Assembly (NCBI GenBank): GCA_937625935.1
Contig: OW569372.1
Span: 124,001 to 188,000 of the forward strand
Direction: 5' to 3'
Length of the DNA stretch: 64,000 nucleotides
Source: Tetramitus jugosus
Taxonomy: Eukaryota > Heterolobosea > Eutetramitea > Acrasida > Vahlkampfiidae
The notes below the pieces were generated by a model. It was not told where the DNA came from. It searched no databases and saw nothing but the letters and a program-made list of their open reading frames with translations. Every line of letters begins with the position of its first letter. The stretch's first letter is position 1. Positions 11,682 to 19,600 of this stretch are shown piece by piece. The position numbers and the translations under genes are program-made.

Positions 11682-12231
11682 GTAATTTCTAGATCAAGAG
11701 TATAGTGAATCCAACTTTGGTGACTGGCATTCCATCGGATGAGAAACTTGCTGTGAACTCACGCCTTTTGTTATTTTCTGTAAGACACATTATGTCAACT
11801 CAAGTTCAGTTGCTGAACAAATGCACTGGGCTTCACCTAGTGCTTCTTACAACACTGGACACCTTGTGACCTGTTCTCCAGTCGGTGATCACATGCTGCT
11901 GTACAGTGCACCAAAGTCCCTTACCAAACAAACTCTTCATCGTTCAGCAAGATTACTTTCATTAAATTATCATCATAACTTGATGAGAAGCATTCACCTC
12001 AGCAAGCAAGAGTTGACAACTTAATGGGCCAAAGCTTTTTTTAGGCGATGCGACACGATGCACTGTTGATCAGGTAGTGGAGTTGCAGGAATACCAACAA
12101 TGGGGTCTGTCTGGAACTGAAGGAAATCACGTCACTCCTTGATACAAAAGAGCACTCTATGTGGCGTTCAATTTATCTTTTACAACAAACAACACAAAGA
12201 GTTATCTCACATTGAACAACTACACTGAAGA
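11682..12231. other. Intergenic region, no feature recognised
   Basis: This lies between the divergent cyclase and PB1 genes. I see no tRNA fold, repeat or credible coding region. The open frame at 11821-12024 has no recognisable similarity and a composition unlike its neighbours. The stretch probably contains the two promoters and 5' UTRs. Confidence 0.4.
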
Positions 12232-13293
12232 ATGTCCAGCTCTGCTACTATTAACGTCAAGATTAATCACCAAGGTCAGATCAGAAGATTGACTCTGGAG
12301 AAAGGACCAAACATGTATCATACTCTAATGGAGCAAATCTTTGCTCAGTATGACTTGGGGAAACAAGTTCATCCACTCTTCTCCCTCCAGTACTATGATG
12401 AGGATAAGGATTTGATTCCAGTTTCGTCCTACAATGAACTATTGGCTGCCATCAATGTCCAAATGGAAATCATGGGCCAGAGAGCTGTATATCTCATTTT
12501 CAAAGCACCATCCGCTGAAAATGTCGAGATCGAAAATTCTGTTGAGCAAAAGAGGGATGATACTCCTCAAGAGAATTCTTCACTTGTGCAATTGGATGCA
12601 TCTGAACTATCGACTCCTGTGTTGAGCTCTGTTGATTCTCCCTTCGAGGAGGATGTATCTTCTTCAAAGAGAAAGGGAAAGGAATTATCCAGAATCTCTA
12701 GAATGGCCTCCAAGTCCATCGTCATTAACTTCAAAGAGAATAGGTGGCCATCTCATGTCACTAACTTAATCATCGATGCGGAGAGCATGCTTGTATCCAC
12801 AAAAGCAATGAACAGGTTGACGAAGAGTGAGGAATGCACTCTTGCTGCTGGTAAGATTTTGGCAAAACTCTTTGCCCAATTCCACCACGAGATGAAAGAT
12901 CAACCGTTGCTACAAACATGTATCTTGTTCAATGACCAGAAATTGGCTTCATTGGTTGAGGAAAGTTTGAAGCAGAATTCTTCTCTCCACCATGCAAATA
13001 TTCAAGTGATCAGTGGGGGAGAAGAGCTCCTGCCAAAGGTTGTTGAAGAGTTGAAAACCAAGGGGGTCTTTCAATCTACCCTCATTGCCACGGATAACAA
13101 GAACCTTCTCAAGTCAATGAAGGATACAGAAGCTGTTTGTATTTCTTCTAAGCCAATGATTAAGTTCATGTTCTCCACAATCGACCAAGTACAAAACAGC
13201 GCTAGTTTCAATTTCTTTGCTTGGGTCAATCAAGAGTGCGCCAGACATGGTGTCTCCCCAGCCAAATGTAAGAGACATCACTGTGTGCTTTAA
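12232..13293 (+). CDS. PB1-domain protein with a possible PIN/NYN-like C-terminal region
   Basis: The protein has 353 residues. Residues 5-92 fit a PB1 domain: INVKINHQGQIRRLTLEKG, then YHTLMEQIFAQYDL, SLQYYDEDKDLIPVSSYNEL and AVYLIFKAPS. The basic strand and the acidic DEDKD (OPCA) loop are both present, so it could pair with either PB1 face. A Ser/Glu linker follows. Residues about 165-353 begin NLIIDAESMLV and later show STLIATDNKNL, an alpha/beta pattern with acidic residues at strand ends like PIN/NYN nuclease-type folds. That resemblance is weak and should be treated as a hypothesis. The C-terminus carries a small Cys/His cluster (KCKRHHCVL). The family is not recognised beyond PB1. Confidence 0.75.
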   Translation: MSSSATINVKINHQGQIRRLTLEKGPNMYHTLMEQIFAQYDLGKQVHPLFSLQYYDEDKDLIPVSSYNELLAAINVQMEIMGQRAVYLIFKAPSAENVEIENSVEQKRDDTPQENSSLVQLDASELSTPVLSSVDSPFEEDVSSSKRKGKELSRISRMASKSIVINFKENRWPSHVTNLIIDAESMLVSTKAMNRLTKSEECTLAAGKILAKLFAQFHHEMKDQPLLQTCILFNDQKLASLVEESLKQNSSLHHANIQVISGGEELLPKVVEELKTKGVFQSTLIATDNKNLLKSMKDTEAVCISSKPMIKFMFSTIDQVQNSASFNFFAWVNQECARHGVSPAKCKRHHCVL

Positions 13294-13420
13294 TACTTCT
13301 AGTTAGAGTACTTGTGACTGCATTGTACACACCAACAAAGATTCATTCCAAACACCCTAAATGCCCTATTTTGGTGCAATATGAAGTTGCGATCTTCGAC
13401 TCTTTATTCTAGACACCGAG

Positions 13421-13752
13421 TTAAATTCGGGCAGGACCAACCCATAGACACGCGCGGAAATTGGTCAATTCATGAACAACACAGCGAATAAAAAGTCGCT
13501 TCCTTCGCCCAAGTTTTGTGCTTGTTTTATTAACGCCGCGACCCAAAAACACATAAAACAGTTGTTGCAAAGAACATTCTCTAATTCTTCGCCTAGCCTC
13601 TTGTGCGGGCGGGCACTCAACTAATAGATGAACAATAGTGTCATCTTCTTCTTGCAGCTTGGGCATCTCGTGTCTTCCACACCGCCATAAAGTCCACGCA
13701 TCACCGAGAGTGTGTAATGTGCCACTCCTAACCTGGTGATAAAATCAGAGTT
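13421..13752 (-). pseudogene. Degenerate LINE ORF2 3' relic (older subfamily)
   Basis: On the minus strand, FYHQVRSGTLHT matches FHAQVRSGTLHT of the intact LINE at 30.6-35.7 kb, and DDTIVHLLVEC with ARRRI matches its DTILHCLVRC and ARRRL. The zinc-knuckle CPSC is visible only in the +1 frame (TRCPSCKKK), so at least two frameshifts break the reading frame between these blocks. The nucleotide sequence is closer to the relic at about 30.44-30.55 kb than to the intact element, indicating an older subfamily. It begins within about 10 bp after the stop of the truncated enolase-phosphatase. Confidence 0.72.
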
Positions 13753-13756
13753 CTCT

Positions 13757-14326
13757 TCAATCGACGTAGTTTCGAACCGTACGACGTACATACTCTGTAT
13801 GATCGAACGAAGTTACAGTTTCAAAGGGATGTTGTGGTGGCAGTGCTGCAGTGCTAGGTCTAACACTAAGAACAACGTGCCATCCTGCATCCTTTGCTGC
13901 AAATGCTTCCTGAGTATTGTCTGTCAAGAACAGAATGTGCTCAGGAGCAACTTGAATATCACTTGCAATCACTTTGTAGCTCTTGGCTTCGAGCTTTGAT
14001 CCAGGATGAACCGTGTCGAAATATCCACCAAACAATGGCGTCAAATCATTCGACTCATTGTGCTTTTGATTCGAATAACCAAACAACAACTTTTGAGCAA
14101 AGACACTTCCACTTGAATACACGTAAAGCGATTTTCCCGCAATGGCCAACCGGTGAAGGACATTCACGCCAAGACACATTTGCAAGAACACCACCTCAAA
14201 AACAGAAAAGGACTGATTAAAGAAAACAGTAAGTGGTTGGAAGCAGTACTGATTGGATGGGGTGAGTGGAGCGCCTATACTTCTTGGGCCTAGTCCCTTC
14301 GATTCGTAAATTTGCTTTCTCGTCAT
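13757..14326 (-). pseudogene. N-terminally truncated enolase-phosphatase E1 (methionine salvage)
   Basis: The C-terminal half matches acireductone synthase/enolase-phosphatase (MtnC/UTR4/ENOPH1). It has LYVYSSGSVFAQKLLFGYS (motif II), LTPLFGGYFDT, a motif III Lys in GSKLEAKSYK, and LFLTDNTQEAFAAKDAGW (motif IV). HAD phosphatases need a nucleophilic Asp in an N-terminal motif (DIEGTT in this family). No such motif is visible in the first 65 residues of this frame or upstream to about 14.56 kb, and the segment before motif II is poorly conserved. It is bracketed by LINE remnants. It is probably a broken or partial copy. An undetected upstream exon is the alternative. Confidence 0.65.
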
Positions 14327-14670
14327 AGAGTTGTAACAACATAATCCCCAAAATAAATTAATGTTAATGTTAATTTTTTTTTCAGAGCAGTTAAAAGTAG
14401 AAGATTACTTGTAAGCAATGACAGTAGGTGTTTTTCAATGAAAAAGCCGTTAATCTTCTTTGGCAAGAAAGATAGGAGAGGAATGTGGTGACTGGCTCAA
14501 CCGAGTCCAAGTCATCAAGATGGGTGACGGTTGTATGGAATCTTTTCTGTGGTCAGTCCAAAACGTGGAAATAGCTCATTTTCAGCGATAGAGTGTCTAC
14601 GTTCCTCACCAAAGACAAATGGATGAATCTTGGTTGAAACCACCAATCGTTAACCCCAAAAGAAGCCAAA
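14327..14670. other. Non-coding segment with a truncated 5S-type 5' fragment
   Basis: No gene is recognised. TTAATG repeats lie near 14360. At 14569-14604 the sequence aaatagctca, then about 15 nt, then gtctacgttc copies the upstream element plus the first 10-11 bases of the 5S rRNA gene at 15177, with nearly the same spacing, before similarity ends. Confidence 0.55.
14594..14604 (+). pseudogene. 5S rRNA 5' fragment with its upstream element
   Basis: GTCTACGTTC is identical to the first 10 bases of the 5S gene at 15177. It is preceded by the same AAATAGCTCA motif (14569-14578 here, 15151-15160 at the 5S gene) at 25 versus 26 bp. The remaining 5S body is absent. This looks like a truncated duplicate. 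The conserved upstream motif may be part of a 5S promoter. Confidence 0.5.
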
Positions 14671-14685
14671 TGCTATTGCCCCAAA
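14671..14685 (+). repeat. Left target-site duplication of truncated LINE
   Basis: TGCTATTGCCCCAAA here is repeated exactly at 15128-15142. The two copies bracket the poly(T)-to-ORF2 segment. A 15-bp exact duplication is the signature of target-primed reverse transcription. Confidence 0.9.
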
Positions 14686-14752
14686 TTTTTTTTTTTTTTT
14701 TTTTTAATACAACCATTGCGGTTGCTCACTTTATTATCAATACATTTTCATC

Positions 14753-14777
14753 AGCCATCGCTCATTGAGCGATGGCT
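14753..14777 (-). other. LINE 3' UTR hairpin 1 (truncated copy)
   Basis: The stem arms AGCCATCGCTC and GAGCGATGGCT are fully complementary around an ATT loop. The equivalent hairpin in the intact LINE (30686-30702) has stem GACGCTC/GAGCGTC. The base pairs differ but pairing is kept, as is the CGCTC-NNN-GAGCG core. Confidence 0.75.
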
Positions 14778-14799
14778 CTTGGTCTTCTGATTAATTCCC

Positions 14800-14822
14800 A
14801 ATGACGCTCGCAGAGCGTCATT
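14800..14822 (-). other. LINE 3' hairpin 2 overlapping the ORF2 stop (truncated copy)
   Basis: The arms AATGACGCTC and GAGCGTCATT pair around GCA. The ORF2 stop codon (14818-14820 on the minus strand) lies in the stem, as it does in the intact element at 30718-30740, where the arms are AGTAACGCTC/GAGCGTTACT. Confidence 0.75.
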
Positions 14823-15080
14823 GTTGTTGTTTCGCTTTTGTTGTTGTGAAGAGGTGAAGGAGAGTCGTGAGACATCTCCGTTTCACCCCATTCACATAGG
14901 TTTTAGCTTTCTTACCGGCTTCTGCTGTTTTGATCCCAATTGCTACCAGTCCGTTGGTGACATCTTCGATGGCATTTGTTTCTATGCCCATCATACCTTT
15001 CAGGAACTCTCTGCTCGTCCATCGCAAAGGACGCTTTTCCATCTTGCCGCCCTTCAGTCTCACATTATCGAACCATATGT

Positions 15081-15128
15081 CGATACAGCTGTTGGCTGAC
15101 ACGTCGATACAGCTGTTGGCTGACACGT
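15081..15128 (+). repeat. Tandem duplication of a 24-bp unit at LINE 5' junction
   Basis: Units 15081-15104 and 15105-15128 are identical (cgatacagctgttggctgacacgt is the 24-bp period, shown here only by its ends CGATAC and ACACGT). They sit exactly at the truncated 5' end of the LINE copy and abut the right target-site duplication. Slippage or repair during second-strand synthesis is a likely origin. Confidence 0.85.
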
Positions 15129-15142
15129 GCTATTGCCCCAAA
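15128..15142 (+). repeat. Right target-site duplication of truncated LINE
   Basis: Exact copy of 14671-14685 (TGCTATTGCCCCAAA). Its last base is 34 bp before the first base of the 5S rRNA gene. Confidence 0.9.
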
Positions 15143-15150
15143 AATCGAGT

Positions 15151-15160
15151 AAATAGCTCA
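15151..15160 (+). promoter_or_regulatory. Candidate 5S upstream element (AAATAGCTCA)
   Basis: This decamer lies 26 bp before the 5S start. It is repeated at 14569-14578 in front of the truncated 5S fragment at nearly the same spacing, so it was duplicated together with the gene start. It may be an upstream Pol III element, but duplication alone could explain the identity. Confidence 0.4.
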
Positions 15161-15176
15161 GGTTTGCTCTATGAGT

Positions 15177-15295
15177 GTCTACGTTCATACAATGGTGGAA
15201 CCACCTATTCCCATTTCGAATAGAGAAGTTAAGCACCATCTGGCTGAGTTAGTATTGAGATAGGAGACTACTCGAGAACCCTCAGTAGTGTAGGC
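15177..15295 (+). rRNA. 5S ribosomal RNA
   Basis: The ~119-nt sequence has the universal 5S blocks: GAAGTTAAGCACC (internal control region A box), GAGTTAGTATTG and GAGACTACTCGAGAA, ending CAGTAGTGTAGGC. The 5' end GTCTAC pairs with the 3' end GTAGGC to form helix I. A TTTT run at 15296-15299 is the Pol III terminator. It is a lone dispersed gene in this window, not a tandem array. A LINE fragment is inserted just upstream, and an F-box/LRR gene begins 48 bp downstream. Confidence 0.95.
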
Positions 15296-15343
15296 TTTTG
15301 GTTGACAACCAACCATTTTTATGCCCACAAAAACAACAGCTCC

Positions 15344-16330
15344 ATGAATATCGAGTGTGACATTAGTTCTGTCGAAACAATTCAAAATCGAGAGTGTCAA
15401 TGGAAGGATCAATGTGAAATCACGATTGAAATCACTTCTGTCCTTTGCTGGGACGTGTGGTCAAAAATCATTGAATTTTGTGACACTCGAGAATGGCTTC
15501 AATTGAGTTACACTTGCCATGGAATTAATCAATTTAAGTACAATCGATTACTCATGTTCAACAAGAAGAGAACACTCAAGAATAGCTTGAAAGAAAAAGA
15601 GATCGAGTACTACTTTCAATCATCCCGAGGAACACTGTTCAATGTTTGTTTCAGTTGGTGTCCGAATGTGGTGGATGAGCATTTTCAGTTTTTGGAGGGC
15701 GTTCATACATTGGATATGACACTTTGCACTCAAATAACAGACAATGCATTTTTTCATTTGAGTGGTGTTCACACACTCTACATGAGTGATTGTAAGAATA
15801 TTACAGACAAATCAATTTCTTATTTAACTGGCATTCACACACTTGGGATGAACGGTTGTCGTCGCATCACAGATGATGCATTCACTCATTTGACTGGTAT
15901 TCACACACTAGATATGGGTCGCTGCACTCAAATATCAGACAATGCGTTTCCCCACTTAACTGGAATTCACAAGCTCGATGTGAGTTACTGCACTCGAATA
16001 ACAGACAGTGCTTTCAGTCATATAACCGGCATTCACACACTCAATATGAGTGGTTGCAATCAAATTACGGATAAAGCATTCCATCATTTAACTGGCATTC
16101 ATACGCTCGATATGAGTTACTGCATTGGAGTAACAGACAGTGCATTTCATCATTTGAGCGGCATTCACACACTCGAGATGAACGGTTGCCGTCAAATCAC
16201 AGACAAAGCATTTCCTTACCTAACTGGAATTTACGAACTCAATATGAGCGGTTGTCATAATATTACAGACAACGCATTCACTCATTTGACTGGTATTCAC
16301 ACACTCTCTACCACCTTTCAAATAAGATAA
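15344..16330 (+). CDS. F-box-like/LRR-CC repeat protein, 3' part disrupted by inversion
   Basis: The first ATG (15344) opens a 328-residue frame. Residues about 35-75 are F-box-like (CWDVWSKIIEFCDTREWLQLSYTCHGINQF). From about 105 onward there are nine 22-residue repeats of the form AF-HLTGIHTLDMSGCNQITDK, which belong to the AMN1/FBXL cysteine-containing LRR class used in SCF ubiquitin ligases for substrate capture. The frame ends abruptly after HTL with STTFQIR. Just beyond, two to three more repeats of the same type are readable only on the opposite strand (16313-16503), followed by a plausible forward-strand C-terminus. The gene is therefore probably broken or expresses a shortened protein. 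Confidence 0.8.
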   Translation: MNIECDISSVETIQNRECQWKDQCEITIEITSVLCWDVWSKIIEFCDTREWLQLSYTCHGINQFKYNRLLMFNKKRTLKNSLKEKEIEYYFQSSRGTLFNVCFSWCPNVVDEHFQFLEGVHTLDMTLCTQITDNAFFHLSGVHTLYMSDCKNITDKSISYLTGIHTLGMNGCRRITDDAFTHLTGIHTLDMGRCTQISDNAFPHLTGIHKLDVSYCTRITDSAFSHITGIHTLNMSGCNQITDKAFHHLTGIHTLDMSYCIGVTDSAFHHLSGIHTLEMNGCRQITDKAFPYLTGIYELNMSGCHNITDNAFTHLTGIHTLSTTFQIR

Positions 16331-16503
16331 GGCCTTCTCTGTGATCGACTCCTGAGAACATCCATTCATATGAATAAAATGTATGCCAGCCAAATGAGAA
16401 AATGCACGGTTTGTGACTTGATTGCAATTACTCATATCGAGTGAATAAATTCCGGTTAAGTAAGGAAAAGCATTGTCCGTGATTTGATTACATCGAAAGG
16501 TGT
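16313..16503 (-). pseudogene. Inverted LRR segment belonging to the preceding gene
   Basis: On the minus strand this encodes CNQITDNAFPYLTGIYSLDM, then NCNQVTNRAFSHLAGIHFIHM and ITEKALSYLKGG, the same 22-residue LRR family as the adjacent forward-strand gene. Its orientation is opposite. The left junction lies at about 16312, where the forward repeat stops mid-unit after HTL. Confidence 0.75.
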
Positions 16504-16618
16504 TCGCAGAATTTCTTGGTTTAGTAGTGGGGACGATATCAACTTCATAAACAAGGTGATCAAGTATTGCGAGGCCAACTCGATAACTCTTGTTGGGATG
16601 AAGGGAAAGCAATCATGA
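16504..16618 (+). pseudogene. Probable detached C-terminus of the LRR gene
   Basis: The forward frame reads GDDINFINKVIKYCEANSITLVG and ends KGKQS-stop at 16616-16618. It looks like an ordinary LRR C-terminal cap and immediately follows the inverted segment. This suggests the inversion lies inside one ancestral gene. It is too short to name independently. Confidence 0.5.
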
Positions 16619-16642
16619 GAAGAAGTTTATTGAGACTTTCGA

Positions 16643-19600
16643 TTACATAAATAATGATTCATTGACCACCAACAAAACCTTGAGCTCCTCTTTTCTATCT
16701 GGAAAATATGAGAGGAAATAAGTGAGTTGACCACGCCATTTTTGCAATATTGAGGGAATGCGAGTGTTTCTTGTTGTTGGAGACAAGTCGTCAAAAGGAC
16801 TGCCAGACAGAATGTTAGGATTTGGCTCAGTATGAACATTCTGTTCCTCTTCCTCTTCATTTAGGGCTGACAGAGTGAATATACGGTGACTGAAGAGAAC
16901 ACTGTACAACAACTTTGCCAAGTCAAAGAATGCTTGACCTGCCTTTCCCTTGAGACCATAGAACACCAACTCATCAGTCAGATACCTCAAATCAAAATAC
17001 AACAAATTAAATTGCTTCTTCTTAAACATCTTGGACACCAAACCCACTCTTTCTAACGATCGAGCAGGGCCATTACGAGAACTAGATCTCATCTGATCTT
17101 GAACTTGTTCCAAGTTTGTGTCACACAACATCTTGAACTGTCTGAGAAGCAAACTGATTCTTTCTTCCAGAGAACTGAATGCGAAGGCATTTCTAGGTCC
17201 GGGTGCTGTGAAGAATTGTCTCAGATAACCTCGAGCAAAACGAATGGACACCCACCACTTCTCTTTCATGTTCTTTCGGTTATATATTGTTAAATGCTCT
17301 TCAATGTATTTTCCTTGTTGGAACACGTCATCAGAGCTGAAAATCTTGGCAATGTTCGGACGAATGGTAATGTAATGCTTCTCATTCTCACCGATTAGAC
17401 ACTTGTTTGGGATCTCCACATTAAAGTAAATACAGAAATCGCTTCGGATTGTGTACAACAGTGGCTCATCAAAACAATTCTCGATGACAATCTGCTCCGA
17501 TTCTGGCTCAATGTCACTTGAGGTGTCTTTTGCCACAAATAAGAGATCAGTAGATGGAATGTTAATTTGAGGAGGGGAACACTTGGCTCGCAAAGTCACA
17601 ACCTCTTGATAGTCCTTCACTAACCGACATTTGATGAATAATTGTTGTTCATCAATAAAACAAGGTGTATCGCTTGTGATGGCCCCCGAGTAAGTACTAT
17701 CTTTGGTATTGTAATTTGGTTTGTACAGAATATACACCTTGGTCTTACCGTATGGATCAACACGTAGCGTATGGAAACTCTTCAATGAAGTAAGAGAAAG
17801 AGAGAAATGGAGCTCAGCAGAACTATCTGGTTGAACATTAGAGGTTAAATGGAACTCGAGTTCCACATCAGACACATTAACAATATCAATGCTTCGATGT
17901 TTCACCATATGTCCAACAAATACTTCACCGAGATCTAAAATGTTGTTCTGGTCGATTGGAGACCCATCAACCAAAACATTGAACAACTTCTTAGCAGCAG
18001 ATCTCCCACTCAGAACAACTTCCATGTTGACTCTTATTGTCTTCATATCCTCAGGGTTATTCTTGTTTTCAATGATGAGATATGTGGAATGTGTTTTGAT
18101 TGTTTCAGTCATGAAGGTCACTGTGATACTCTGAGAGTCCAAGTGATTAGACAAAGTACCTTCGCTGTTACTCAGGTGGAGCCATGATGGAGTGTCGTTC
18201 TGTCTTCCGACTTCATACACACAATACTCAACAGGCAACGGGGAGTTGTTTTGTAACGTGAGCTCCCATGTGACTAGCTCGTTCTGATTCACCTGTCCCA
18301 CATTAATCTCGAACCTATTCGTATCAGCGCCCTTGATTGGAGTACAACCTTTGACAGACAATGTTGGTGTAAATTTGCTTGCCATTGAAGCAATCGGGGA
18401 TGGAATCGCAGAGTAATCATTAACAGTTGATTCAGAACTAGATAGTTCGTTCAATCCCAAGCTGTTCAAAATTCGCAATGGAAGAACAGCAGAAGACAAC
18501 GGTGCATAAATATCATTCACCTCGACACATGTTCCCTCTGGAAGCTCATTGAGAGGAGCACCATCCTTTGATTCTAGAAACACGCTCAAAACTGCAGACA
18601 CTCCAGGCTCTAGAGATCCCTGTACAGGAACAACATTAATTTGTAGGTTGTTATCCTTGGGCGGAGAATAATCAAATCTAAAATGCAAGGGAGCAAATGG
18701 CTTGATGTTCGTTAACGTGAATGTTTGACTGAGAACACGTTTCGTCTTGTCCACATTCATTGGGTTCTTTCTCCGATCTCCATGTTTGGATTGAACAGTT
18801 AAAGCATTGGCAGGACGGAACACAAGATTTGTGGATGTAGTTGTGAATGTTCTCATCTGGCTTAAACTACCCCAAATCGCAAACACTTCTGTCTTTTGAT
18901 CTCTGGCACGAATCTTGAGCTCGCCCAGTTTGAATGTGGTTGCCGGCTGACTATCTGTTTGAACATATTTCAATAATGCTTGTGGAATGAGTGCATCTGC
19001 ACTTACAGCTGAACAACGTACTCGAACAGCTAAGCTATCGTTCAACCGAAACTGATAATCTCTGAGAGGAGCACTCGTCACATTGTTCAAAATCTCAACC
19101 TTCAAGAAAGAACGAATGATTGTTTCTGATACGAACTCGAACTTGCATTCAATTGTATCCTCTGACTGATTCGTCATGCCAAAGGCTCGATCACTATAAA
19201 CAGAGGAATTGATCGCAGGATGCTGCAAAATCGGTAATGTGATAATATGATCCTGTTCAATTCGACTAAACTTCCATGCTCGCCTGGTGAGTGTCGATGT
19301 AATATCGAGTTTTAGATGATTAGAAGGATTATTAATGTTGAGAATATCAATATGACGTCTAACATTTGATCCTGCATGACTCATGAACTTCTTGGCAACA
19401 AGTACTGACTTAACTGTAGTAGTATCTAATGGCTCAACAGTAATTGTTCCATCCTCTCTCACTCCAAGAATCTGAATGTCATCTGCAGATGCAATTGGTT
19501 TGACAACTAATGGAGAATCTGACAAGTTCTGCAAGTGGAATGTGAAGAAGTCATTCATCCAGTTATTGATAAATCCAATTTTTCCAAGGTTGATAGATGT

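Larger units (their letters stand above)
14686..15127 (-). mobile_element. 5'-truncated LINE copy inserted upstream of 5S rRNA gene
   Basis: Reading the minus strand, the insert holds the last ~85 codons of ORF2 (IWFDNVRLKGGK, SREFLKGMMGIE, RCLTTLLHLFTTTKAK), which align with WFDKVLFRNG, SREYLMGMMGLE and RCITTLHRLYQQSKD of the intact LINE. A 3' UTR with two hairpins and a poly(A) of about 20 nt follow. It is flanked by the 15-bp duplications at 14671-14685 and 15128-15142. The 5' junction carries two tandem 24-bp units (15081-15104, 15105-15128). The element's 5' end faces the 5S gene, whose first base is 34 bp beyond the right duplication. Confidence 0.9.
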
